From the NCBI GenBank assembly GCA_036877525.1, contig JAZGTH010000041.1, positions 2,076,001 to 2,140,000 of the forward strand: a stretch of 64,000 nucleotides of DNA, written 5' to 3'. The translations under genes and the position numbers were made by a program. The notes under the pieces were generated by a model. It worked only from the letters and a program-made list of their open reading frames with translations, was not told the DNA's origin and made no database searches. Source of the stretch: Chromobotia macracanthus (lineage: Eukaryota; Chordata; Actinopteri; Cypriniformes; Botiidae). Each line of letters starts with the position of its first letter. Within the stretch, counting starts at the first letter, position 1. Below, piece by piece: positions 46,858 to 58,617 of this stretch.

Positions 46858-49462
46858 CGGTGATTAGGCATGCACAATTAATTGTTTATAAACTGCGATT
46901 TTCATATCGAAAGAGCTGTGACTATTTAAATTAAGGACTTTCAAGTATGGTAACAAGCATGCATGTTGTTCTTGACAGTTTTCTGTGCATTTTATGTTTG
47001 ACGCAGAATTTAACCAGTATGGGGCATTTTAACACTGTATGTGCTTATTCAACGAGCAAAGAAAGGATGAGGATGAGCATGAGCGGGAGCAGCGGTTCAG
47101 CTCCGCAACAACGTGTCTGCAGAAGGGCAAAGTAAAAAAGTTTAAGATTTTATTTTTATTTGTTAATTTATAAGTTATTTTCTTAATTTGTCATGACAGA
47201 TGTTTGCATAATGACAACTTTTTTAAAAAACTGGCGGTTTTAAATAAACAGTAGCACAGTGTTAGAATAGTTAGAACACACAATAACTGGTTATATTTCA
47301 TTAATATATCCACATATACCTCACTCCACAAACCAGCTATGCTCTTGGAGTGTCTGTAAAACTACCCTCAAACAGCAATTAACATCCAGATGCGGAACCA
47401 GGCCTCTGGTGACCATTGCAACATATAGATAAGACTGTTTTACAACCCAAAGGAATGTAGAGAGATTTACTCTTATTTAATTTCCTTTGAGAGCACACAA
47501 AGAAACCATTTTATTTACTTGTGAACATATTCACTTAAGAATGCATAATATAAATATATAAACACATGTATCCAATTTCCCCCATGCTACATGTCTTTAA
47601 TGTTTAATGTTAATATATATATTAATTTATGCACATTTAAATGAATGTTTTAGTTACTCTGTTAATCAAGATCACATGTACCTGTGTTTAATACCTATGT
47701 GTCCATGTGTCTATGTGAACATTAGTGTCCATAACATTTTGATTGTTGATATTAATATTATAAAACTTCTGAAGATTTCCATCTTGACATCCAATCAAAT
47801 TTCATATGCAAAACAGTATGTTGGAAGACAAAGAGAGTTAACTTCCCCCCCCCACCCCCCCCAGAGGACAACCTCTGATCTGATCATACATTTCTTCAGT
47901 GTGTGACATCCTCACCAGTTTAAAGACCAGTGTCCATGGACACAAGGGTCACGCTCTTTCGTCTCTTCCCCTTTCCTCTGGCTATCTTCTACAGCTCATC
48001 TTCTACAGTCCTTTAAGGACTCTCAACAGGATAAGAATGCTGATCTAGAAGTAGTTCTCAGCAGTGAACTACTCTACTACAATGTCAAGCGAAGATCAGC
48101 TGGAGCCCCAACACTTTCCTTCAATGGGCAAGACATGCAAGTATCATACTTTGTCTCAGTAATTAAGGCATTAACGATCCTTAGCCCTTTCACTGAGGAG
48201 AAGAAACGGATGGTTCATTCAGGCAGTTGATCTGCTAAATTACCAATAATCTTATACTTTAATCATTACTCTTCTTTAACCTCTTTCAACGCCAAACTGT
48301 ATGTGTGTTGTGTGTTTGTGTATGTTATAGTATGTGTGGTGGTTCATGCTTATAATCTGTCCCTAATCCTGCTGATCTTTGCTACATGCTCTATAACAGT
48401 GTTAAATCAATGTTTTATATTAAGAATTTCCCAAATCATTGATTGATCCAAACCAATTATTAATATTTTCCATTTGGAATAACATTTGTTTCCCTTACAC
48501 AGGAAATTGTGAAGAATAGGTCTATTAACATTAATTGTGAGTAAACGTGTTGATAAATAAATTAAAAATATGCTACAAGCAAAACAATCACCTGCACAAA
48601 ATCCACACTCTATACAGTACATTTGCAGACACATACAGTGTCTACAATTAACACAAAAAGTGGCAATGGAGGAAGAAAAATGGAGCTACTTAACTGGCCA
48701 ATAGCTTTATTGACGAAATGTAATATAATACATAGTTTATATCAAGCAGTAAGAATGATCCTTTAAAGTAATGTGTTACAGTATTTAGGATGGTGAAGAT
48801 CAGTGAAGGTCATACAACACAATTCTTATTACAGGCTTAGTACAGGGCATAGGCAAAATGCAATATTTTAAATGACACTACAGTAATTAGAAAACATGGT
48901 GCAGAAAACAAACAAACAAAACAGTAGTGTTGTCTTCCATTTATTTTGGTAATTACATGATGTTTTGTACCGACAACATCATATGATCATGATTAAATTT
49001 TTTTAAGATTTTACTCATAAAATCATTGTCTTTACCTTAGGATCACCAGAAAGTGCTCTTTAAAGTATTATAAATCATTCTAATAGTATCAAAGAAAATC
49101 TGTTCTTTCAGACAGAAAGTATAACTGTTTTGTATTTGTTTGTTTGTTTGGTCTTATCCACCTTTTTCCTTATGTGGAGAGCGCCATTATGACAAGTAAC
49201 TTCCTGTCCCTGCCCTGTACTTCCATTTAGTATTTGTTATCAGCTAGAGAACAATACTGATGATGGTGATTAGTGGAAGCTTTAGAAGAATTTGTGCAGT
49301 TAAAGACTGTCACAACAGCTATGGAAAGCTTAAAAACTTCTTGACCATGAGCGTTACCACCAGAAGTCACAAGAACAGCAGAACTTAAATGACATTTAAA
49401 GACAGCCCTGTCATACCAACAGCTACTACATTCTGCACCTTTTAAATAATCATAACATATTG
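46858..49462. other. Intronic sequence without a convincing gene
   Basis: Around 46868-47130 a stretch beginning GGCATGCACAATTAATTG has the look of a hAT-like end. A C-tract (CCCCCCCCCACCCCCCCC) lies at about 47846-47863. The segment 47870-48240 is less AT-rich and unrecognised. No exon identified. Confidence 0.3.
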
Positions 49463-50800
49463 TTATGTTGGCTTGAAAAAGCCAATATATTGTTATTCTA
49501 TTTAAGCTTATTATTATTAATAGTGGTGCTTGCGAAGCAAAGCATATGTAACTCGTTCCGCACAGTTTGTTGTAGACCCATGAATGAGTTGTCAAATCGC
49601 TCAGCTTATTGAGGAGAGATGTGCTGTGACTTTTATAAGCGATTGTGTACATTGTTTTTAGGGCGTACGAAAAATTTGGCGAAAAAATTCCATACATTTA
49701 ACATTGGGCTGAATTTTGTGATATTATTGCTCAGAATTAGAATGTTGTAGAGACTTGGGGATGGGCTCATATCACCTGGCTTAGCAAGCAGCAACAAATG
49801 ATCATATAACAACTTCATCGCCACACCCTGTCAACCAGTTACAGTATCCTAGCAACCACCCCACACATGTGAGGTATCAGAACATCGTAGATGCAAGTGG
49901 TTTGCCTCTTTTGACTCAGACTGGCAAGTAGTCTTTAATTATTACCATGGAAACTGTCCAGTCATGCCCTATCAACCATTTAGAGGACTCTCGCAACCAA
50001 CATGAATTAGCTATTTCTCAGCACCAGAACATCATAGAGACATGGGTGTTGGCTCTTTTGATTCACACACACATCCGTCTATTGGTTTTACCCTGTTAAC
50101 TGTCTAGCTACACCCTAGCAACCATTTACTATACCCTAGCAACCATGTCATAAAATTAATAAGCATTATCTCAGCATTAGAACATTGATAGACATGTGGG
50201 TAGGTTATTTGGCTGTTAGTGGGCTTTAGTTATTGCCCTGACCACACCCTAGCAACCATTTAGATCACCATAGTAACCTCATAACATCAGCAATAACATA
50301 ACAATACTTTAGTATATATATATCATGGTAAGTCATGCTAGCATCATGCTAACATCATGCTAAGCCATGCAAGCATCATGCTGACATCATGCTAAGTCAT
50401 GCTAGCATCATGCTAAAATGTGCTTGCATCATGCTAAAATGTGCTTGCATCATGCTAAAATGTGCTTGCATCATGTTAAAATGTGTTAATGCCATGTTAA
50501 TTGATGCTAAAACATGCTAGCAACATGCTAATTGATGCTAAAAGTACTAGCATCATGCTAAACCGTGCTAGCATCATGCTAAAGCTAAAATGTGCTAGCA
50601 TAATTCTAAAACGTGTTAGCATCATGTAAAATGTGCTACCATCATGCTACAATATGCTAAAAGCATGCTAGATTATGTTAAAATGTTAACAATATACTAA
50701 AACATGTTAAACTAGTCATCATCGTGTTAAAGAATGTCAGACCTAAAGTATTTCAAACCATTATACAATTTTCAGGCCGGGCTTTTTCAAGCCAACATAA
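49463..50800. mobile_element. Non-autonomous DNA element with 21-bp perfect terminal inverted repeats
   Basis: TTATGTTGGCTTGAAAAAGCC at 49463-49483 is matched exactly by its reverse complement at 50780-50800, giving a 1338-bp element. Each end also holds an internal palindrome (TTGGCTT-GAAA-AAGCC). The interior contains three degenerate repeats of a CCCTAGCAACCA / GAACATCATAGAGACATG type unit (49850-50250) and a CATGCTA-based minisatellite. No transposase is present, so it would depend on a partner. The superfamily is not identified. Confidence 0.82.
50330..50690. repeat. CATGCTA minisatellite inside the TIR element
   Basis: Tandem, variable-length units based on GCATCATGCTAAAATGTGCT, with at least fifteen imperfect repeats. 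Unit length varies because sub-units of about 9-11 bases recombine. Unlike a CRISPR array, there are no unique spacers. Confidence 0.9.
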
Positions 50801-52520
50801 AGTTTGTCCTTAAACTGTACTATCTAGTTTTTTATTTTATTTAATTGCAACTTATTGCCTATTACACCACCATCACGAGAAAACAATTTTATTATATTTT
50901 AAATTAATATTAATATATAATTCATATATTTGAATTTGTTTTGGTTAAATATTGCAAAAACTGTTAAAAAACTGTCTTCACACAGCACGCAATATTTAAA
51001 TTTAGGCACACTAGCAGTGAAGCTCTATTTATAAATAGTCACCATTACAACACAGCAGCAGCATGACTACAAGAAGTAAACAGACTAGCTATGCAATAAC
51101 ATCCAGCTCCATTCACTACTCCATTATTTTGTAACAGAACTCACACATTTGGCTATAATTTATCTTCACCATCTACTCTCCCACAGGCCATCAGACAAAA
51201 CAAGATGATTGGCCAGTAGTCACATATGTTGACATTTTTAGTTTCATATCTTCAATCAAGGTGAAGGTGCTGAGCATCTTTGTAGAGTGAGGAATGGGCA
51301 AAGTTAAGCTGTTTAGTTTGAAATACTCGACCATGCTGCCACTGTAAACTAATGTTGCCATTGGTTGTTGACATTACTAAATATCAAATATAAACAGTCA
51401 AATGAAACAGATTACACCCTTCGTTTAAGAGCTGTCCTTGAAACTCAAGTTAAACCAAAGGACTAAGTGACAAGGACGTTTTGAGCATTGTCCCTACGCA
51501 CACACTCAAAGCATAATGATATTTTCGTGTCTTGTGATAAAGGTGGATAGCGCACTAGTGGCAGCAGAGAACAGTTACCATGGTAACCAAAACATGTACA
51601 TAACCACTTCAAAATAAGCTAAATAACCTAACTTCTAGTTTAAGAGTATTGTTAATGTATATGTCTCTGTAATTATTTAGTGTTCTCCTTTAATCCTCTG
51701 AAATGTCCACTAGTATTATGATAATTGTTAAAACGTACTTTTGGACCACCAAATGTAGGCTATTAATTGTATGTTTCTTAGTTATTTGGTAATTTCATTA
51801 ATTATGGGTATGTTAATACTTTCTTATTATATATGAAATAATGAATTTAAGAATCGGCAACATCTAAAAGTGTAAATCAATGCAGTAGGGAATGATGACG
51901 ACAGATCATATTTCTGTAATTGTTACTTTGTTAATCTTATGACTATTTGAGAGAAGAGAACTAATACATTTCTCAATTTTATAATGCTAATATTGTAAGA
52001 CACTGCTTGTCTATTATTACAGAATTTAAAAAATAAAAAACGTTTTTAAAAAGAACATGCAACAACATGCTTTACTGCACTAATGTACATCAATAACACT
52101 AACACAATAATACACTGAGCTCATCTTCAACAACACTGTTACATGGTTAATAATGCCCATTCAAAATAAAAACAAATAATTTTGTTGGTTCGTGCATACT
52201 GGGAACATTTATAATTAGTGGCCCATATTCACAAAGACCATTTTTGTTCGGTTTCAACTTTGATACTGAATCACCGAAGGAAATGCCAGCGTCAATTGTG
52301 CCAAAAGAACTGATCTCACTACAGAAAAATATTAAATGCAATGCTTGACAAGAATTATTTTTTGTTTTTCGCGGTAGGTTGGATTCACAGTCAAGTTGAT
52401 CAAAACAGTCTGATCCTTTTTACGAAAAACACTGGATAAAGGTGTTAAAAGGCATTAAATGTAGCAAAATAAGACAAATGGCGCTGTTTCTTTGTCGCCA
52501 CGTCTTTACCATACTCTTAC
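50801..52520. other. First part of dock10 intron 1 without recognised elements
   Basis: AT-rich intronic DNA immediately downstream of exon 1a. Apart from AT-rich runs I see no mobile element, unlike the rest of the intron. Confidence 0.4.
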
Positions 52521-52628
52521 CGTTATAGTAGAATTCCTTATGACATTAGATGCGGATTGCCGTATCTCAGCCGCGCTTCCCGGTTTCAGCAGGTTTTTCG
52601 TAAATCTCCGGGTGGATTCCGCTGCCAT
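52521..52628 (-). CDS. dock10: dock10 canonical first coding exon (exon 1a)
   Basis: An ATG at 52628 with a strong context (AAGAAATGG) opens 36 codons starting MAAESTRRFTKNLLKPG and including SAAEIRQSAS. They end ACG directly before a GTAAGAG donor at 52520. The protein closely resembles the DOCK10 isoform 1 start I remember (MAGERTRRFTRSLLRPGQAAELRHSA). The donor is phase 0, so it joins QEKPKL of exon 2 at 472, 52 kb away. An upstream ATG at 52636 in a different frame gives a 16-codon overlapping upstream ORF ending TGCTGA. The region is richer in CpG than the rest of the window. The match to DOCK10 over an entire exon with correct splice phase makes the call strong. Confidence 0.9.
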
Positions 52629-52860
52629 TTCTTCATCTGTATAGTGGGGACGATAACCTTACCTCCCACAAATCGGTTACGTTTAATCTGGTTAAAAGCG
52701 AAACGCTGCTTTACACGAAGTGTGTACAATGTCTCCACTATTGCTATCTGTCACGCAGCAGCTTCACTGCAGCGCAGAGGGCAGGGTTCAGTTCATTCAG
52801 CAATAAAACGCATATCAGAGCAGAGGGAGATCAGGCTAGTACTGTAATTAATTCCACTCT
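52629..52860 (-). promoter_or_regulatory. dock10 5' UTR and probable CpG-enriched promoter
   Basis: From about 52555 to 52800 there are roughly 16 CpG dinucleotides, in contrast with the CpG-poor surroundings. No TATA box is obvious on the minus strand near the start. This suggests a dispersed CpG-type promoter for the long isoform, but the transcription start cannot be seen. The minus-strand frame at 52793-53050 in front of it is unrecognised. Confidence 0.45.
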
Positions 52861-53786
52861 CATTATTTCCCAGGCAATAAACGAATATAACGACAACTGC
52901 AATAGGAAGCAAAAATGCATTATAATGTAAATTAGCATTCGTGTACCCTGCAAACTTATCATGAATGTGTTGCAGAATATCCCCGGTTTTCTTTGGTTTC
53001 TCATCAGCAGTATGCCAGACCTTTCGTTTATTTAAGTCAACAATAGACAAAATGCATAATTATTTTAATAGCTGTGGATAGCATGCGATCAGTGTAATAG
53101 GTCTAAGGGGAATGTAAACATTTCTTTTAAATGGTAAATCGTCACGCGGATAGTTGCTAATGTGCAGCTAAACACATTGACGTGTATGAATTAAAAAAGT
53201 TGTATTACAGCGCCATATCGTGGTAAACTTAATTTTAGTGGCAATAACTCACTTTATGACATGAGAGCATTTGTTTGACTTTAGCGCCATCGTGCGTCTT
53301 TGTGAGACAGAACTTTCATAATATGTTTTCAGGATATAAAGCCGAACAGACCTTAGGAAAATTAACCATAATTTTATTATAATAGTGTAGTAACCATTTT
53401 TGACGGATTTTTGATTTTGTCCTTTTTTAATTTAAATTTCAGCATAGTAATATAATGTAATACATAACACTGTATTTTATATTTTTCCTGTTTTTCTTTT
53501 CTATATTTCATTCTCATGTAGTTTTTTCAAAACTTGTCTCTGTAAAGCTGCTTTGCAACAATGCAAAATTATTTAGAAATAACTGAATTTGAAAAACTGA
53601 ATTTTGACACAACCAAATCAAGCTAAACAGGCTTTATTACTACCATGATGCTGGTTCTGAGCTGGAGCATGTGCATGTGAAACTGTGACTTTTGCTGCTA
53701 ATCATGTGAATTATGGGGAGAGCCAGTGAAAATACTTTAAACACATTTACATAGCAAGAAAACACTGTTTCTGAGGCAGACGTTTA
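52861..53786. other. dock10 upstream sequence
   Basis: No gene recognised. An L2-type 3' tail (CTGTAAAGCTGCTTTGCAAC and following) lies at 53538-53610. Confidence 0.4.
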
Positions 53787-56686
53787 AGATGGCGACGCGA
53801 CAATAGCATCCTGCGCCCACTCCGGATACAAAATGGTGCTATTTTTGTCTTTAGCCCAACTTTTAAAGGCACATGGACATCAGAACTCTCGGTGTTCGTG
53901 TATACCACCGCCAGACACTTATAAACTTAACACTTAAAATAACACTACAACTAATCTGTAAAATGATCTCCTGGAGCCACGATGCGATCTCGGCTTGCTG
54001 CGAGGACCAGGCCTCCAGCCCTCGGCGTCGCCTGATGCCAGTGGCTGGGGAGGGGACGTTGCAAGCGGTGCGCGAGAAAGCAGAAGCGCGGCAAGAGGGT
54101 GGGGGTCCGTGCTGGCCGGCTCTCCCGTCCATCGTTCTCTACAATGTCTGCTCCCTAGACAATAAATTGGATTACATCCGACTCCAGCAAGCTACGCGGC
54201 GTGAGTTTAGAGACTGCTGCGTCTTTGTTTTCATGGAGATGTGGTTCAGCGAGAGAGTTCCAGACGCCGCCATTCAGCTAGACAGGCTAGCTTCATTTTG
54301 TGCCGACAGAAACACAGCTCTGTGCGGTAAGACTCGCGGCGGTGGCTTGTGTGTTTACATCAACACAGAATGGTGCAAGAACTCGGTGCTAGTTTCTAGT
54401 TACTGCTCATTGCTGGTGGAGTTTGTGACTGTTAGATGCAAACCATTTTACCTACCATGGGAAATCAAAACCGTCTTCATAATCGGAGTATACATTCCCC
54501 CCAGTGCTAATGCTAAAGATGCACTCTGTGAACTGTATGGTGCTATTAGCAAGCTTCAGAACTCAAACCCAGATGGACTGTTTATTGTTGCTGGAGACTT
54601 TAACAATGCAAATCTCAAGCCAGTGCTCCCTAAATTCCATCAGCATGTGGACTTTGCAACAAGAGGGAAGAAAGTGCTGGACCTTATTTACACAAACATC
54701 CCTGGTGCGTAGCGCGCAGAGCCCCACCCCCCCCCCAAACCTGTTCTGAAGCAGTTGAAAACCTGGCCAGCAGGAGCCATCGCTGCTTTTCAGGACTGTT
54801 GTGAACTCACTGACTGGCACATGTTCAGGGAAGTGTAAACTGATGGCGACTTTACCAACTTGGAGGAATACGCGGCATCAGTGACCAGCTATATTAGCAA
54901 GTGCATTGATGACGTCACCATCTCCAAAACCATCACCACACGCTCCAACCAGAAGGCATGGATGACTGCAGAGGTGCATGCGCTATTGAGGACCCAAAAG
55001 GCTACAAAGCACGCACATGCTCAGAGAATCCATAACCACTTTGAGGCCAGCAGAGACACACGGCGCATGTGGCAGGGCATCCAGGCCATCACCAACTACA
55101 GGACAACATCACCTTCCTGTGACAGTGATGCCTCCCTCCCAGATGCACTGAACAACTTCTACGCTCGGTTCGAGGCACAGAATGACGTGACAACGGGAAG
55201 ACCACCCCTCCTCCCAATGACTTGGTGCTGTGTCTAACCACGACCTATGTGAGAAAGACCTGCGGAAGGCTGCTGGTCCAGACAACATTCCTGGCAGGGC
55301 GCTCAAAGAATGTGCAGACCAGCTGGCAGAACGTTGTTCCAACGTGCTTCAAGACCACCACCATCATTCCCGTGCCAAAGAGTCATCAGTGTCCTGTCTC
55401 AACGAGTACCGTCCTGTTGCACTTACACCCATCATCATGAAGTGCTTCAAGAGGCTCGTCTTGAGGCACATCAAGACCCTGCTGCTCCCCTCACTGGACC
55501 CCCTGCAATTCACCTACCGCCCCAACTACTCAACAGATGATGCTATCACTACAACCCTCCATCTGGCCCTTAACGTCCTGGACATTAAGGACACATATGT
55601 TCGAATGCTGTTCACAGACTTCAGTTCAGCATTCAACACAATCATCCCTCAGCACCTGATTGGAAAACTGAACCTGCTGGGCCTGAACACCTCCCTCTAT
55701 AACTGGATCCTGGACTTCCTGACTGGGAGACCTCAGCTTAATCGTGGTGGGTCTCACAACCGTGGTGGGTCCCATCAGCAAGAACGACGAGTCAGCATAC
55801 AGAGAGGAGGTGCAGCAGCTAACGAACTGGTGCAGAGCCAACAACCTGTCTCTGAACGTGGACAAAACTAAAGAGATGGCTGTTGACTTCAAAAGAGCAC
55901 AGAATGACCACTCTCCGCTAAACATCGGCGGGTCCCCCATAGAGATCGTCAAGAGCACCAAGTTTCTTGGTGTTCACCTGGCGGAGAACCTCACCTGGTC
56001 GCTCAACACTAGTCCGATAACAAAGAAAGCCCAGCAGCACCTGTACTTTCTGAGAAGACTGAGGAAAGCACATCTCCCATCCCCCATCCACACCACGTTG
56101 TACAGAGGGACTATCGAGAGCATGTGTGATTGACCCCACACACCCCTCTCACACACTCTTTACCCTCCTGCTGTCTGGTAAATGGCACAGAAGCCCTCAC
56201 GACCAGGCTATGCAATAGTTTCTTCCCCCATGCTATCAGACTCCTTAATACATAGAACTGGAGCTGAAGGAACACACAACACACCCATTTATCCTCCACC
56301 CTGACATTTTTTGCACGTTAAATACTATTTGCTGCTGTTAAATAGTTTTGGCTGCTAAATACTTATACTGCACATAGTCATACATTTACACTTATGTTAA
56401 GACTTATATCTTTATTTCACCAGGATCACTCTGGAACAGAAGTGTGTGCTGGCTGGCACTGCACTGGGACATACTACATCCATTGTCTGCCACTGAAGTC
56501 ATTATACTGTCTTGTGCTGTCTGCACATGTTTGCACTTGTGCACTTTATGTATAAATTATGTAGCCTTGTAGTTCTGTGTTGTTTTGTGTTTATGTAGCA
56601 CCTAGATTCTGGAGAGACATTGTTTCGTTTCATTCTGAACTTGTATATGGTTGGAATGACAAACTCCATTTGAACTTGAACTTGAA
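53787..56686 (+). mobile_element. Nearly full-length Rex1/L2-group LINE with RT catalytic core deleted
   Basis: The 5' end reads AGATGGCGACGCGAC (53789). An endonuclease frame follows (53873-54712) with SIVLYNVCSLDNKLDYIRL, GGGLCVYINTEWC, VAGDFNNANL and LDLIYTNIPGA. Then come linker pieces (54860-55237; AHAQRIHNHFEASRDTRRMW) and RT (55230-55735) with EYRPVALTPIIMKCF, LDPLQFTYRPNYS, LFTDFSSAFNTIIP and WILDFLTGRPQ. The sequence jumps to GLTTVVGPISKNDESAYREE (55744) and continues through LNVDKTKEMAVDF and TKFLGVHLAENLTW to IES (56130). Everything between GRPQ and TTVVG, including the PQG and FADD boxes, is missing. Another deletion follows IES. The 3' UTR ends in a (TGAACT)n tail. Several stops and frame shifts. 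Confidence 0.88.
53873..54712 (+). pseudogene. LINE endonuclease domain (APE type)
   Basis: A 279-codon open frame, the longest element-derived frame still largely intact in this window. It shows the apurinic-like endonuclease order, with LYNVCSLDNK near the start, an ETW-type motif altered to EMW (FVFMEMWFSE), VAGDFNN, and a C-terminal LDLIYTN. The expected catalytic Glu of ETW is present but Thr is Met. The frame stops after NIPGA, before the SDH segment that should follow, which is deleted. It belongs to the LINE at 53787-56686. Confidence 0.82.
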
Positions 56687-56989
56687 GATGTTTGTTTTAT
56701 ATATTCATTTAAAAACTAAGGTTTATATTGAATTAAAAGCTTAAGATAATTAGATAAAGATAATTAAGTAAACTATTAGACTGTCACCTTTTCCTAGGCA
56801 AAGAATTCAAGACTAGACATAAGACACTAGACATCACATAACTTTGACATAATGTTTCCTGTACACCCCTTAAAGCTAAACATGTAAATATAACCAACTT
56901 TAATATTGGTTTATAAAACCTTATTTGAAACTGATTCCAGAGTTACTGTAAGTGGCCTCATATGCAGTAGGTGTCTGTGTTTGATGTGA
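56687..56989. other. Sequence without recognised content
   Basis: Nothing recognised between the LINE tail and the 81-bp duplication. Confidence 0.35.
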
Positions 56990-57152
56990 GCAAAGCAGCA
57001 CACAGATGGTTCAAGGCTGTAACCAACAAGAGGCAGTGGTAAGGAATCTTGATTAAGAGGCAGTGGTGGGGCAAAGCAGCACACAGATGGTTTAAGGATG
57101 TAAACACTAAGAAGCAGTGGTGGGTCATCTTGATCAAAAGCCAGTGGTGGGG
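56990..57152 (+). repeat. 81-bp tandem duplication
   Basis: Two copies of an 81-base unit start GCAAAGCAGCACACAGATGG at 57071 and its near-identical partner at 56990; each contains two AGGCAGTGGT-like blocks. It lies just upstream of an L2 RT fragment. Confidence 0.85.
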
Positions 57153-57790
57153 CATCTTGCTCCCTGCAGCCTTTGAAACAATAAACCACCAGATCCTGCT
57201 GTTCATCCTAAGGCAGAGGTATCCTTACTTCCAGGTACTTCAAGGTATCCTTGCCATATCAGCTGACCACTAGGATTCCCCAGGGATCAAACCTTGCTGC
57301 TCTCCTCAATATACACAACTTGTCTGGGTCCAGTCAACACAGCACATGGCTTCTCATAACACTGCTACACAGATGACACACAGCTCTACTTATTCTAGAC
57401 GATGACCCCACTGTCTCCGCTCGGAGCTCTGCTTGCCTGTTAGACATTTCTGCTTGGATGAAGGAAAACATCTTTAGATATACCTCAACAAGACTAAAGT
57501 CCTGGTACTCCCAGCCAAGCCATCACTAGAACACAACTTTACTGTCCAAACTGGATGATCAACACATTCTGCTAGGAACCTTGGGGTGGTGTTTGATGAC
57601 CAGGTAAAATTCACATCACATATCACAACAATCCTACCTCAACTTATCCCTACAGATATACATTACCAGTCAAAACACTTGACTGAAATGTTTCTCATAC
57701 ACCCTGTAGTCCAAGCACTTGTAATAGCATGACTGGACTACTGCAATGCCCTACTGGCTGGCCTTCCAGTCAACGCAACCAACCCCCTGC
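57153..57790 (+). mobile_element. L2-type LINE RT fragment
   Basis: Plus-strand pieces: AAFETINHQILLFIL (about 57167-57211; motif A Asp replaced by Glu), a decayed SPG-type motif B, CYTDDTQLYLF (about 57363-57395), NKTKVLVLPA (57490-57520), RNLGVVFDDQVKFTSH (57573-57620) and DYCNALLAGLPV (57738-57773). This is a different L2 lineage from the copy at 45.2 kb. Several stops; it ends abruptly near 57790. Confidence 0.82.
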
Positions 57791-58090
57791 AAACCCCTAA
57801 CTTATAAATTAACCTGGAGAACTGAGAAAACAAAACAGAAACAATGGACCAAAAAAACAATAATGAGCACTATCCAGAGAGAAAAATAGAGGAGCTGCTA
57901 GGCTGGTTGGATCAAGACTGAACACACAGGCAGGGAGCAAACAAACTTATAAAGGTTGAAAAAAAGGTGAATAAGGGCTAATTAACAGTGTAGGGTCTGG
58001 AGTTAGAGTGGCATCAACAGGAGTGGAGAGAGTCTGAACACAGAGGACTCGAAAAGGAATCTTCTGTTGGATGGGAGGAGAACAGCAACT
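57791..58090 (-). other. Possible LTR-like sequence
   Basis: Composition and short motifs resemble a minus-oriented gypsy LTR, but no terminal motif or partner is clear. Confidence 0.2.
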
Positions 58091-58427
58091 CAGAGACAAG
58101 ATTATTATATTAACTAAGATTTAAGTACTGACAAGTAAATTCAGCCCAGCTTGATCATCCAAAAACAACGATGACCCTGTTTTAGAACATCAGCAACATG
58201 AAGTTCTTCATCAGCAATCTCCTTTCTCAGTAAAAAAATCCAAATTGGATTAATTATTTTGTTAAGCCCATACAACGTTGAATTGGCTAAGCAGCTCTAG
58301 TGCACGAATCCAAATGCACGTGGAGAGAGAGTCCTGGGTGGTTCAAATATGCGATGAAGTTCGTTGAGTTCCAGAGATCAACAAAGTGATGTCCAGAGGC
58401 TGGATACCACCAAACCCCCCCCACCTC

Positions 58428-58617
58428 ACTCAACACCTTATTTGCATGTTTTATGGCCGGATGGCACATTTGCAAATATTAATCCAGGTTATTGTAGAAA
58501 GACTACAATTCCTGTTACACAACATATATAGTCTGATGGGAAATTAGAACACAATCTGTTTGATACTAAATATGACTAAATATGAGTTTGAAATACGTTA
58601 AGTTGTGATTCATCTCA
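58428..58617 (-). repeat. Repeat family R1, third copy
   Basis: Reverse complement of 35215-35030: CTCAACACCTTATTTGCATG, CCGGATGGCACA-TTTGCAAAT, CAGGTTATTGTAGAAAGACTA and TGAGTTTGAAATAC are shared with few changes. Confidence 0.75.

Noticed and set aside
50330..50690. Regularly repeated CATGCTA units resembling a CRISPR array
   Set aside because: No unique spacers; unit length varies; it lies inside a eukaryotic TIR element.
52793..53050. 85-codon minus-strand frame just upstream of dock10 exon 1a
   Set aside because: No known motif and no splice support; it has a hydrophobic stretch, but nothing shows it is translated.
53863..54132. Minus-strand frame opposite the LINE endonuclease
   Set aside because: Antisense shadow of the endonuclease frame.
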